NCBI GenBank assembly: GCA_900315975.1
Contig: ONBA01000046.1
Location: 1 to 23,678, forward strand
Origin: an uncultured Ruminococcus sp.
Lineage (GTDB): Bacteria; Bacillota_A; Clostridia; Oscillospirales; Ruminococcaceae
Reading direction: 5' to 3'
Length of the DNA: 23,678 nucleotides
The position numbers and the translations under genes are program-made. The notes below the pieces were generated by a model. It did not search any database, was not told where the DNA came from, and saw nothing but the letters and a program-made list of their open reading frames with translations. Numbering within the stretch: the first letter of the stretch is position 1; each line of letters starts with the position of its first letter. Of the stretch, positions 6,860 through 15,109 are shown in pieces.

Positions 6860-8197
6860 TTATCCAACTTCGTATGGCTGTATTTTTTTCATGAGCATCG
6901 TATTTGTCATGTTACACCTGTTTTCAAATCTCATGCAGAAATCCAATGGATTAACATTTTGTAGTATACTCTTTTCAAATATATCCCTTGTAAATTTTAT
7001 GGAGTACACATACTCATCATTTATTTCTCCTGCCTTATTTCTTCGCTGAGTATATCCTGAGATTGTAATGTTATGGATAGCTGGGCTAACGTTAAATATG
7101 TTGGCAGAAATGAAAATGGCAAGCCCAAATACAAGATTGACATACTCCTGCTTTAATGTAGCTTGTGTTTTCTTCTTCTCTTTGAGATTTCCACTTGCTA
7201 ATTTAACAATCTCATTTTCAGGTATATCTTCAATTTCTGGAAGATCAACATCAAGATACATAGTGTTTTGATCTAAACGCCATTCATAATCTACGTTAAT
7301 TTCAACAGGTAGCTCACATTCTTCTATCCATGATTCTACGGCATCGCTAACGACTTCATCTTCACCGCAGATAAGATCATTCATATACTGCTTATTAGCA
7401 TTAAACTCTGCGTTATATCGTTCGGTTTCTTCGGCAGCGTGCTTTTCTTCATCTGCGTCAAACTGTGCTTTTTCCGCAGTCCATTTAGCAATTTCAGTTG
7501 AAATCCTTGATTGGAGGTTTTGTTCAATATACTCCTTCCTTAGTTTTCCAACCTTAAACAGGCTGCCTGTTACAGTTTCTTTGGCTTCTGATTTAAGCAA
7601 TTCCCTAACAGATGCTTCAGAAGGACAAGGAATATTGTACTCTTTTCGAGTGTAAACAGGCGGTCTTAAACTGTTAAGAACTTGCATATATTGTTCAAGT
7701 CTGTCAACTTGCGGAGATTGCTTATATATCTCTATGAACTTATCGTTTTCTGCCTTTGCTTCGTTGTACATCTCGTCCAACTTCTGCTGGCGTTGAATTT
7801 CAAGGTTTTGTACCATACTCTTATAAGAGTCGGTAGATTTAATTTTTCTCACGACAGAAGGATCCGTTATGAGCATTTCTCTCTTATCTCTCAGCTCGAT
7901 TTTTCCGTCATCAGTCATAATTACATGAACCTGACTCGGGAGTGTCACCGTTGAGCGTCCTGAACTTCTGCTGGAGGAACGTCCTCTGGAAGAAGAACTC
8001 TTATGTGATTTATGATGACTTGATAAACTTGTACTATATGACAATCCAGTTCCAGGAATACCAAAGGTAGCTCGTGATCTTTTCCCCATGGTCACAGAAT
8101 GACCACGCCCACCGAGAGATAGGCTTGCACCAGACTTTGAAAAGTTGACCTTTACTCCTTTGCATATCTTTACAGATTTTCTAAATCGGAATCCCAT
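6860..8197 (-). CDS. DUF4236 domain protein with long coiled coil
   Basis: The 445-residue protein starts MGFRFRKSVKICKGVKVNFSKSG; this and the following glycine/serine-rich SLGGRGHSVTMG...GIPGTGLSYS match the DUF4236 N-terminal domain (about residues 1-55), whose function is unknown. A Ser/Arg-rich linker (60-85) leads to a long charged helical region (about 130-290, probable coiled coil). A C-terminal globular part has one hydrophobic segment around YVNLVFGLAIFISANIF, possibly membrane-associated. The start has AAGGAGG 7 nt upstream. It is the second gene of an operon after the zinc-ribbon gene (26-bp gap) and is the gene nearest the left attachment site. Its base composition is more AT-rich than the mobilization genes, suggesting separately acquired cargo. 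Function unknown. Confidence 0.82.
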   Translation of the reverse strand: MGFRFRKSVKICKGVKVNFSKSGASLSLGGRGHSVTMGKRSRATFGIPGTGLSYSTSLSSHHKSHKSSSSRGRSSSRSSGRSTVTLPSQVHVIMTDDGKIELRDKREMLITDPSVVRKIKSTDSYKSMVQNLEIQRQQKLDEMYNEAKAENDKFIEIYKQSPQVDRLEQYMQVLNSLRPPVYTRKEYNIPCPSEASVRELLKSEAKETVTGSLFKVGKLRKEYIEQNLQSRISTEIAKWTAEKAQFDADEEKHAAEETERYNAEFNANKQYMNDLICGEDEVVSDAVESWIEECELPVEINVDYEWRLDQNTMYLDVDLPEIEDIPENEIVKLASGNLKEKKKTQATLKQEYVNLVFGLAIFISANIFNVSPAIHNITISGYTQRRNKAGEINDEYVYSIKFTRDIFEKSILQNVNPLDFCMRFENRCNMTNTMLMKKIQPYEVG

Positions 8198-8223
8198 ATT
8201 ACGTCCTCCTTATCTCCGTATTA

Positions 8224-9282
8224 TCAATCGGTTTTAATCATAAGTTCATAGCCCTTTGTGTCGTTTCCAAGAACCAAAAGCCCAAGTTCACCATAATAGT
8301 ATCCATTAGCTTCTTTCCGCTCTTTAACATAATCAACGGCTTCTATTACCTTTTCATCAGAAATAGCAGGATCCAGTAATGGTGAAGCGTACTTGATAAG
8401 GTCGATGCACTGATCTAAGGTAATCCCGTCAGAGTAAACTCTTATATCTATTCTGCCAGAATAACTCTTTGTAGCTACTATATCAACTATTTTATCACTA
8501 TAATTATAGGATTTTCCGACTGCATCTTTATATGCTCCAAGTCGGAATTCTGTTCTATAATGTCCACTTTCTTTGTTTGATACAACAAAGTCTTCTGCAA
8601 AAACCAACTTATTATCAGAGGACGAATTGAACTTTTCAACCAAAGAATCTATAGCACCTTCTTGAGTTGCTGGATCAAGGGTGCCATTTTCAGTGATGTC
8701 TGTTAAGTCTTGTTGTGGCTCTGTTTCAGTTAACGAAGGGATACTTTCAGTTGTTGAGTCTACTTTTGTGGTTTGGGGTTCAATTGTGGTTGTGCTTTCA
8801 ACATCAGTTTCATGTACTACAGAGGGCGTATTATCGCCAACTTTTTGTGAAGTAGAGTTGTTATCTTTTGTTCCTCTTCCTGCTAAAGCGACAATGAGGT
8901 ATATTATCCAAGCTGCTGCTATGATTCCATACTTCAGCTTTTTATCAAGAGTTTTATTCCTAAGCAAAAGAATTGTGAGCGGAACGGGGAAAATGAATAT
9001 CCATCCGAGAACCCATAGCCAAGTGCGTTTTTTCTTCGGTTGCTGATTAGGATTAAAGTTGATACTCTGACCACTGTTTGGAACTCTTAATTCAGACTGC
9101 GCACGTTGTCTTCCTTTCTCAAACTGATAGCCAGCTTCCTCTGCATTATCATATTGTACATGGTGAACTTCATCGTCTATAAAAAGATTATTGCCACAGT
9201 AATTGCAAGTCAAATTTTTCTTATCAGCATCGACTTGCAGGGAAGCTCCGCAATTCGGACATACCATATTAACAATTTTCAT
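8224..9282 (-). CDS. Membrane-anchored zinc-ribbon protein
   Basis: The 352-residue protein has an N-terminal zinc ribbon (C8-x2-C11 ... C26-x2-C29), a charged segment ending KKKR, two membrane helices (about 87-108 and 118-136), a Thr/Ser/Glu-rich linker (about 140-200) and a C-terminal domain (about 210-352) that I do not recognise. With two helices, both the ribbon and the C-terminal domain would lie on the same side; the basic residues suggest the cytoplasm, though the Thr-rich linker would also suit the outside. It is the first gene of the operon with DUF4236 and has a near-perfect promoter. I infer a membrane-linked sensor or scaffold; there is no enzymatic motif. Confidence 0.78.
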   Translation of the reverse strand: MKIVNMVCPNCGASLQVDADKKNLTCNYCGNNLFIDDEVHHVQYDNAEEAGYQFEKGRQRAQSELRVPNSGQSINFNPNQQPKKKRTWLWVLGWIFIFPVPLTILLLRNKTLDKKLKYGIIAAAWIIYLIVALAGRGTKDNNSTSQKVGDNTPSVVHETDVESTTTIEPQTTKVDSTTESIPSLTETEPQQDLTDITENGTLDPATQEGAIDSLVEKFNSSSDNKLVFAEDFVVSNKESGHYRTEFRLGAYKDAVGKSYNYSDKIVDIVATKSYSGRIDIRVYSDGITLDQCIDLIKYASPLLDPAISDEKVIEAVDYVKERKEANGYYYGELGLLVLGNDTKGYELMIKTD

Positions 9283-9331
9283 ATTTTCTCACCTCAAAAT
9301 CGTTAGTGAAATTGTGCGATATACTAATTTA

Positions 9332-9360
9332 ATTATACTCAAAAGTTGGTTATTTGTCAA
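9332..9360 (-). promoter_or_regulatory. Promoter of zinc-ribbon/DUF4236 operon
   Basis: On the minus strand: TTGACA (9360-9355), 17-bp spacer, TATAAT (9337-9332), about 50 bp before the start codon. It is a full consensus, so the cargo is expected to be expressed constitutively unless repressed. The 9361-9574 stretch is AT-rich and holds no gene; two TATAAT-like boxes near 9520-9543 may serve the divergent XRE gene. Confidence 0.85.
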
Positions 9361-9574
9361 TAAAGCACATAGCTTTTTGGCTGTTTGCACAATTGCACAT
9401 ATTGCTATTTATTTAATATTCTGCCATGAACGATTGAAATCAGCGAACTTTCATTTACTGAAATATTTTGTCGCAAATCTTTCTTGTATAGAATTTATTA
9501 TAACACAATCTATCGAATTTAGCAAGTATAATCGGATATAATATTCCAAATATGAAACTTGGAGGTGAGGGCAA

Positions 9575-9934
9575 GTGTATGATCTCGGTGCTTTGATAAG
9601 ATCATTACGCAAGGAACGAAAAATAACGCAGAAGAAGCTCGGAGAAATGCTCGATGTTACCGAGGGCACTATCAGCAAATATGAAGCTAATACCATGACA
9701 CCGCCATTTGAGACACTTCGCTCTATCGCCAGCATCTTCAATGTTTCAATGGACACCCTCTGCGGTATGAAGCATCAGGGTACGCTCTCTACTCACGGAC
9801 TGACCGAAGCACAGACCGAGACTGTCAAAGCCCTGGTCGATGCTTATCGTATCAAAAACGCTCAGACGGGCAGGCAGCTCACGCAGGAGCAGTATGCTGT
9901 TCTGGGGAAAATCACAGCCGAGCTGACAAAATAA
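9575..9934 (+). CDS. XRE-family transcriptional regulator
   Basis: The product is 119 residues starting at a GTG with GGAGGTGAG upstream. Residues 5-60 form a helix-turn-helix of the Cro/C1 type (IRSLRKERKITQKKLGEMLDVTEGTISKYE), followed by a helical tail (about 75-119) likely for dimerisation. It points away from the divergent cargo operon, with 292 bp between the two starts, so it may regulate that operon or itself. A terminator follows immediately, convergent with the TnpV-like gene. Confidence 0.9.
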   Translation: MYDLGALIRSLRKERKITQKKLGEMLDVTEGTISKYEANTMTPPFETLRSIASIFNVSMDTLCGMKHQGTLSTHGLTEAQTETVKALVDAYRIKNAQTGRQLTQEQYAVLGKITAELTK

Positions 9935-9972
9935 AGCCGAAGGACTCACGCAGAATCCTTCGGCTTGTTGTT
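9934..9972 (+). terminator. Terminator between XRE gene and convergent operon
   Basis: AAGCCGAAGGA (9934-9944) pairs with TCCTTCGGCTT (9956-9966), followed by GTTGTTT. It overlaps the XRE stop codon by one base and may also stop the minus-strand operon. Confidence 0.85.
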
Positions 9973-9990
9973 TATGGGGAGATCACGGCA

Positions 9991-10395
9991 TCACACATAC
10001 ACCATAGCCGCATACACAGGATCTCTGGCAATCAGGCGATCCATATTCTCCAGACCTCTCGCTTTTGCAAGATCACCGACCGCAACAGCTCTGAGATACT
10101 CTGTATCATTTTCAAGCATCATTCCGACTTGGCGCTCAATTGCTTCCGCAACGGAACGGTCAAGCTCGGTCAGGTAGCTGAGTATCGTGCCGTCGTTGAC
10201 AAGCTTTTTCAGCCTTGCAGGACGGTACTCCGCTGAATAGTGCAGATGATACTTGATGTGGTCGGAGCTGAATGTTGTCACGCTCGGCTCGGCATCGGGT
10301 GTGTTGTGGGTGACGGTCAGTGCATCGGTGTCAAGCACCCATACGGGCTTGCTCTTGCCGCACACCTGAACCTTGTCTTTGCTTCTGATGATCAT
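9991..10395 (-). CDS. TnpV-like transposon-associated protein (tentative)
   Basis: The 134-residue product starts at ATG 10395, with AGGAGGAATTATT just upstream. The C-terminal 85 residues (Y-R-P-x-x-L-K-K-L...YLTELDRSVAEAIERQV...NMDRLIARDPVYAAMVYV) resemble, from memory, the small TnpV proteins that accompany Tn4451-type and other clostridial mobilizable elements. The role of TnpV is unknown. It is the last gene of the minus-strand mobilization operon, 14 bp after the relaxase stop, which suggests an accessory role in transfer or maintenance. The N-terminal 45 residues are not recognised. Confidence 0.72.
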   Translation of the reverse strand: MIIRSKDKVQVCGKSKPVWVLDTDALTVTHNTPDAEPSVTTFSSDHIKYHLHYSAEYRPARLKKLVNDGTILSYLTELDRSVAEAIERQVGMMLENDTEYLRAVAVGDLAKARGLENMDRLIARDPVYAAMVYV

Positions 10396-10409
10396 AATAA
10401 TTCCTCCTG

Positions 10410-11699
10410 TTATTCCAGTCCCCACGACTTTTTCTTTCTGGTGGTGGATTGCTGTACTTCCTGTTCACGCTGATTGTGGATATACTTCTGTGCCTGCTTG
10501 ACCTCAGCGTACTTCTGCGGTTCCAAGCGTTTCAGCAGGCTCACGAACTCCGTCAGGTCATCGACCTCAGCTTGTAGAGAAGAAACATCACGGCGCAGCT
10601 CCGAGCATTCTCCAGAACTCTGTTTTAGACGCTGACGCACATCTTCCGTTTCTTTCAGGCTCCTGTCAAGCCGTTCACGCAGAGCGTAAACCGTATCGCC
10701 GGACTTGTGGGTGCTGTCACTGAGCTTCTTCATGATCTTGCTCAGGCGCTGTGCCTTGGAGATGATCTCGTCCGAATGCTTCATGATAGACAGCTTTCCG
10801 TCAAGCAGACTTGTTAGCTCTCTGCAAAGCTGTTCGCACTCGTCCTCGAACTGAAACTCCTTTTCATAGTTGGGAATGTAGTTGAGTATCGCCTTGACCT
10901 GTGCTGACTTTTCTTCGATCTGCTGATCGAGCTTTTCACTCTCCGAGCGTTTCTCAGAAAGCTCCGCTTCTGCCTGAGCATTCTGCACCGCCAACTCGTC
11001 AGCCTGCCTGCGCTTCTCTTTATACTCAGGTATCTCCAACGTCCCTCTCGCCTTTTCGGGAGCAAGGGGCTGGATACCGTGTTCAAGGCAGATTTTGTTC
11101 AGCACTTCTACCTCGGCAGCTCGCCAACGAGCAATAGCCTGCTTGCCCTCGCCATACCCCATTTCTTTCAGAGCCTGGGCAATACCGTTCTGAACGTCCT
11201 GACCTCGCTTGTAATGACCGACAGGAATGTAGTCGATGTGCAAATGGGGAGTCGCCTCGTCCATGTGCAGGACGGCGTTAAAAACGTAAAAGTTCGGATT
11301 GCGCTTCCGGAAATCTTCCATGTACTCTTTCAGGCAGTCAGCCACAAGCTGAAAGTCCTCAGTGCCGTAACCCGAATCCTCACGCTTACCGATCTGCACA
11401 ACATCCTCATAAAAGCTCTTGCGTTTGTCGGCGGCAGTGCGGACAGTGTTGCAGGGTTTTACACCAAAAAGGTGTTCGTAGTAGCTGCCGTGAACCTTGC
11501 GGTCATTACGCTTTTGCTTGGCATTGTAACGCTCGGTGGATTCAGCAAAAAGCTGCTCGTAGGCTTCACCAATCGGCTGACGCACGAAGGTGATGTTTTG
11601 CGGAGTGCGGAGCGGATCAACATTGTCCGCCATGAACTCTCTATTGTTGTGAGCCAGAGAACCCTTTCCCTGACCGAATGAAATTCTTTTTTCTTTCAA
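10410..11699 (-). CDS. MobV-family (Pre/Mob) relaxase
   Basis: The 429-residue protein starts at a TTG with AGAGAGGT 7 nt upstream. N-terminal relaxase domain (about 1-220): motif I is H17-N-N-R20, corresponding to the HNxR nicking motif of MobV enzymes; motif III is H145-x-DEATPH152-L-H154-ID, the metal-binding histidine cluster. Residues about 230-420 are a long charged coiled coil, usual for MobV proteins. It should nick one strand at oriT and lead the DNA into a conjugation pore provided by a helper element. The candidate oriT lies directly upstream (11780-12061). The alternative family label MobA/MobL is less likely given the HxDExTPHxH pattern. Confidence 0.9.
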   Translation of the reverse strand: MKEKRISFGQGKGSLAHNNREFMADNVDPLRTPQNITFVRQPIGEAYEQLFAESTERYNAKQKRNDRKVHGSYYEHLFGVKPCNTVRTAADKRKSFYEDVVQIGKREDSGYGTEDFQLVADCLKEYMEDFRKRNPNFYVFNAVLHMDEATPHLHIDYIPVGHYKRGQDVQNGIAQALKEMGYGEGKQAIARWRAAEVEVLNKICLEHGIQPLAPEKARGTLEIPEYKEKRRQADELAVQNAQAEAELSEKRSESEKLDQQIEEKSAQVKAILNYIPNYEKEFQFEDECEQLCRELTSLLDGKLSIMKHSDEIISKAQRLSKIMKKLSDSTHKSGDTVYALRERLDRSLKETEDVRQRLKQSSGECSELRRDVSSLQAEVDDLTEFVSLLKRLEPQKYAEVKQAQKYIHNQREQEVQQSTTRKKKSWGLE

Positions 11700-11779
11700 T
11701 TTATTGACCTCTCTTTTTCATTGGATTTACTTCTCTATCTCTACGAAATCCAATACAAAAATCATAGGCATCAACTCCT

Positions 11780-12061
11780 TTCTTGACCGCTAAGGCGGAA
11801 GGGCTATCGCCAGTCCTGACGGACAAATTTTTCCTAAACGACACAAGAGATGGTCGCAGGAAAAAAGCTGCGGAGCAGCGATTACAAGGGGCAGAGCGCC
11901 GCTTGTAACTCCGTAGTACTTGCGGCAGCATCAGACCGCCACAAGAACTCCGCCCTGCGGGGCTATCCCTTACGGGAGAAGAACGGCTGTCGGAGCAGCC
12001 GAAAATGTGGGCGCATTTATTCAGAAATCCGCATTACAAAATTTCAGAATTGCGATTCTGA
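11780..12061 (-). other. Hairpin-rich non-coding region, candidate oriT and relaxase leader
   Basis: The 373-bp gap upstream of the relaxase holds several short inverted repeats: CCGC-taag-GCGG (11787-11798), GTCC-tgac-GGAC (11813-11824), TTACAAG/CTTGTAA (11882-11888/11902-11908), GCCC-tgcg-GGGC (11952-11963) and TCAGAAT-tgcg-ATTCTGA (12044-12061). GGGCTATC occurs twice (11800-11807, 11960-11967). MobV relaxases normally act on hairpins just upstream of their own gene. A 14-codon frame (MPMIFVLDFVEIEK) with an AAAGGAG site also lies at about 11774-11730 and could be a leader peptide. I see no larger gene. Confidence 0.5.
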
Positions 12062-12072
12062 AAACTGCAAAA

Positions 12073-12255
12073 TCAGAACGGCGGCTCCTCCTCGACATCG
12101 AGAGTTTCGAGCAGATATTCTATCTCTTTTTCATAGAGATAGCTCTCATAACCGTCAAGGTAGTGAATGTTGCGAGCGATAGCTTCACGCACATCAAGAC
12201 CGCTTCTTTCTTCAAGCAGTGAAGTCAGCACTTTTACCTTTTCCATATCAGGCAT
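12073..12255 (-). CDS. Small acidic hypothetical protein of the mobilization region
   Basis: The 60-residue product (MPDMEKVKVLTSLLEERSG...) starts at an ATG with AAGGGGGTG 7 nt upstream. It is predicted helical and acidic, ending EEEPPF. It sits between the RepA-like ATPase gene and the relaxase, on the same strand. No family recognised. Its placement suggests an accessory function in transfer or replication, but that is inference only. Confidence 0.6.
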   Translation of the reverse strand: MPDMEKVKVLTSLLEERSGLDVREAIARNIHYLDGYESYLYEKEIEYLLETLDVEEEPPF

Positions 12256-12297
12256 TTTTCACACCCCCTTCCTCTAAAAATCCATCGTGTTGTTTCT

Positions 12298-12371
12298 GCG
12301 TCGATGTGCGTCGGTGGTGACGATGTTTTAGACACCGTTCAAACCATCGACGCATCGACGCACATCGTCAC
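12298..12371. repeat. Iteron-like GCGTCGATG repeats in inverted array
   Basis: GCGTCGATG at 12298-12306, GCGTCGGTG at 12308-12316, and the complement CATCGACGC at 12345-12353 and 12353-12361. In addition GTGACGATG (12317-12325) is the exact complement of CATCGTCAC (12363-12371). The array overlaps the stop codon of the RepA-like gene. It may be a replication origin bound by element proteins, or a complex hairpin ending the message. Confidence 0.55.
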
Positions 12372-13708
12372 GCTAAAGCATTGTCGATCATCTGCTGATA
12401 TGCTCGGTCATAATCTTCACCTGCAATATCATCAACCGTGTCGGCGCTGATGATGATCTCTCCCTTAACGGCAGGAACACCATCTGCACGTTTTTCGGTT
12501 TCTTCTTCTGTGGGTTCAGGCGAGATCACGATCGGGTGATCAGCATCGTAGCGGAGCTGAATCAGCTTTGCCTTGTGTGTCCGCTTATTGCTGTACTGCA
12601 CGAAGTACATATTGTACAGCTTTCCTGCGTTGACATTCAGTTTCAGCGACAGAGCATTCGGCTTGATGTCAAGCTCCAGCTTTTCGATAAGTTCGGTAGC
12701 CGTACCCTCCCAAGTCGGATTGTCCGCATTGACGAAATTGCCGATTGCTTCAAGCACAGGTTCAGGCGGTTCAGTGTATTCGGGCGACTTCTCTCCGCTC
12801 AGTTCCCAACACAGCGTTTCTTTGTTTCGGGAGAGCATGAACTTCTTGTCCGGCTGATCTCTGCCCGATACCTCAATCGTCGCATCACCGTCGGAACGCT
12901 TATTCTTGTACATAATAAACGCTCCGTCCGCAGCACCGAGCAGACCATTCGTGCCTGAGATGCGGTCGAAATTATCGTCGGACTTCTGCTTGCGGGTGTG
13001 GTGAACGAGTATCAGGCAGATGCCCGTCCTGTCCGCAAACGCTTTCAGCCCTGCGATAATATCGTAGTCACGGGCATAGCTGTAAGTGTCGCCCTCGGCT
13101 TCACGGACTTTCTGCAACGTGTCGATTATGACAACAGAGGTTTCGGGGTGTTCGTGCATGAACGTGTTGAGCTGATCGAGCAGTCCCTCGTTCAGCGACT
13201 TGGAAGCAACTGAAAAGAAAAGATCGGGCGTTGTTTCCGTGCCGAACATTCGGTACAGACGCTCCTGCAATCTGCGGTAATCGTCCTCCAACGCAAGATA
13301 TAGAACCGTACCCTTGCGGACGGAATAGTTCCACATCGGCGTTCCCGAGCTGACATGATAGGCAATCTGAGCCATCATAAAGCTCTTGCCGACCTTCGGC
13401 GCTCCTACAAACAGGTAAGTGCCTGGGTAAAGGAAGTGTTCAATAATCGGCGGTTTGCCAGGATAGACCATCTCATAAAGTTCCGGCATCGAAACAGTCT
13501 GCATAAAGCCCGGTGCGGATTCACGCTCCGCCTGAGCCTGTGCCTGCATTTCCTGTTCGTACTGCATCTGCGCCTCGAACATTTCCTCGGCTGATGGGTT
13601 GAAATCCTCCCCGTAATCTGGTATAATAATAGGTGTTAAATCAGGTGACTGCCCGACCTCTGCGACAACAGAGGTCATAGGGGCGGTCATTTCTCTTTCT
13701 TCGGTCAT
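12368..13708 (-). CDS. RepA-like AAA (AAA_25) ATPase
   Basis: The 446-residue protein has a Walker A GAPKVGKS at residues 102-109, a Walker B VVIIDT at 192-197 and an HHTRK sensor-like motif at 236-240. This is the pattern of RecA-fold RepA/AAA_25 helicases of plasmids and mobilizable elements. The first 65 residues are acidic and low complexity; the C-terminal part (about 320-446) is probably DNA-binding. It may unwind DNA for autonomous replication of the excised circle. The start ATG has AAAGGAG upstream and overlaps the stop of the MobC-like gene by 4 bp (ATGA), showing coupled translation. No primase domain is seen. Confidence 0.88.
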   Translation of the reverse strand: MTEEREMTAPMTSVVAEVGQSPDLTPIIIPDYGEDFNPSAEEMFEAQMQYEQEMQAQAQAERESAPGFMQTVSMPELYEMVYPGKPPIIEHFLYPGTYLFVGAPKVGKSFMMAQIAYHVSSGTPMWNYSVRKGTVLYLALEDDYRRLQERLYRMFGTETTPDLFFSVASKSLNEGLLDQLNTFMHEHPETSVVIIDTLQKVREAEGDTYSYARDYDIIAGLKAFADRTGICLILVHHTRKQKSDDNFDRISGTNGLLGAADGAFIMYKNKRSDGDATIEVSGRDQPDKKFMLSRNKETLCWELSGEKSPEYTEPPEPVLEAIGNFVNADNPTWEGTATELIEKLELDIKPNALSLKLNVNAGKLYNMYFVQYSNKRTHKAKLIQLRYDADHPIVISPEPTEEETEKRADGVPAVKGEIIISADTVDDIAGEDYDRAYQQMIDNALA

Positions 13709-14031
13709 TCTCTATCTCCTTTCAGACCATTCAGAGTTGTTGTAATGAGCTGTATCGTGGACAGCAGCTCATCGTCCACAGCAGAGCCGTTTTTGATTCT
13801 TTTCAGCTCGTCGAGGACTTCGGCAAGCTGGTTTTTCAGAGCCTTGTACACTCTCGGATTGCCCTGCACGACTACATCACGGCACAGCAGCCGTTTCACG
13901 ATGTAGTCCTGCTTGGTCAGTCCCGAGAGAGCCACAGCTGAGTTGATCAGCTGATCTTCTTCAGGCGAAACACGGAAACCGATCGTCCTTGCCCTGAATC
14001 TGCCCTTGCTGTCAAGATTCTTTGCTGACAT
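13705..14031 (-). CDS. MobC-like relaxosome accessory protein
   Basis: The 108-residue product starts at ATG 14031, with GGGAGGTG upstream, in preference to a GTG inside that ribosome binding site. Residues 16-50 (TIGFRVSPEEDQLINSAVALSGLTKQDYIVKRLL) fit a ribbon-helix-helix DNA-binding fold as in mobilization accessory proteins. The rest is helical. It overlaps the integrase end by 20 bp and the ATPase start by 4 bp. It probably binds DNA near oriT or helps the relaxase. An alternative is an antitoxin-like RHH regulator, but no toxin partner is present. Confidence 0.75.
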   Translation of the reverse strand: MSAKNLDSKGRFRARTIGFRVSPEEDQLINSAVALSGLTKQDYIVKRLLCRDVVVQGNPRVYKALKNQLAEVLDELKRIKNGSAVDDELLSTIQLITTTLNGLKGDRE

Positions 14032-15109
14032 TAAAATCACCTCCCTTCTTCAGCTCACCGAGCCTATTCGCCATTTCCGCCTGCTTGGACGGGAACAGAT
14101 GTGCATAGCGATAGGTGATCTCGATACTCTCATGTCCCACACGGTCAGCGATAGCGACCGCCGAGAACCCAAGCTCGATCAGGAGTGAAACATGGCTGTG
14201 ACGCAGATCGTGAATACGGATACGCTTCAAGCCTGTTGCTTTCACGCCCCTGTCCATCTCATGATGAAGATAACTCTTGGATATGGGGAAGATACGCTCG
14301 TCTGGCTTCTGGTCGTACAGCATACTGAAATACTCCTGCATCTCTTCACAAAGAAAATCGGGCATTTCAATGGTGCGGTTGCTTTTTTTGGTTTTCGGCT
14401 CTGTGATGACGTCCTGTCCCTTGAGACGCTGATAGGACTTGTTGATGCGGAGCTTTCTGTTCTTGAAATCGAAGTCCGCAGTCGTAAGAGCCAGCAGCTC
14501 ACCGAGTCGGATTCCGCACCAGTACAGCATTTCAAAGGCATAGAACGAGATTGGCTTGTCCATCATGACCTCGGAGAACTGCATATACTCGTCCTTCGTC
14601 CAGAAGTTCATCTCCTTTGCATTCTTCACGCCGATGCTCCCTGCTTTTGCAGCTGGATTGGTACTCAGGTCATAGTAGCGGACAGCGTGGTTAAAGATAC
14701 AAGAGAGCTGATTATGCAGGTTCTTCAGGTATGTCTCCGAATAGGGCTTGCCGTTCTTGTCACGGTGACGCAGAAGCTCATTCTGCCACGTCAGCACATC
14801 TCTTGCCTGGATGTCCTTCATGGACTTATCCCCGAAATAGGGCAGTATCTTCGACTTGATGACACAAGCCTTATGCTCCCAGGTGTTCTGCTTCAGACGG
14901 GCTTTCATGTCCTGCTCGTACAGCTTGTAGAAGTCCTTGAACAACATATCGAGGTCGCCGCCCTGCTGGAGAAGAAATCTGCGCTCCCAATCCTGAGCCT
15001 CACGCTTTGTCTTGAAGCCGCGCTTGCACTTCTGCTTGCGCTGCCCCTGCCAGTCATCACAGCGAGTCATGACATACCAAGTGCCGTTTTTGTCCTTGTA
15101 TACGGACAT
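14012..15109 (-). CDS. Tyrosine recombinase / integrase
   Basis: The product has 365 residues, usual for Tn916/phage-type integrases. Arm-binding N-terminal domain about 1-60, SAM-like core-binding domain about 65-160, catalytic domain about 170-350. The conserved residues are all visible: R201 (CGIRLGE), K241 or K242 in the beta-hairpin, H300-x-x-R303 (HDLRHSH), H326 (GH) and Y335 in YAHLFP. It should catalyse site-specific insertion at the 14-bp core in the 3' end of guaA and excision together with the excisionase-like protein. Its ATG overlaps the stop of that gene by one base. Apparently intact. Confidence 0.95.
   Translation of the reverse strand: MSVYKDKNGTWYVMTRCDDWQGQRKQKCKRGFKTKREAQDWERRFLLQQGGDLDMLFKDFYKLYEQDMKARLKQNTWEHKACVIKSKILPYFGDKSMKDIQARDVLTWQNELLRHRDKNGKPYSETYLKNLHNQLSCIFNHAVRYYDLSTNPAAKAGSIGVKNAKEMNFWTKDEYMQFSEVMMDKPISFYAFEMLYWCGIRLGELLALTTADFDFKNRKLRINKSYQRLKGQDVITEPKTKKSNRTIEMPDFLCEEMQEYFSMLYDQKPDERIFPISKSYLHHEMDRGVKATGLKRIRIHDLRHSHVSLLIELGFSAVAIADRVGHESIEITYRYAHLFPSKQAEMANRLGELKKGGDFNVSKES

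Noticed and set aside
11701..11931. 76-codon minus-strand frame upstream of the relaxase
   Set aside because: Cys/Arg/Ser-rich product without ribosome binding site, running through the hairpin region; a non-coding reading is more likely.
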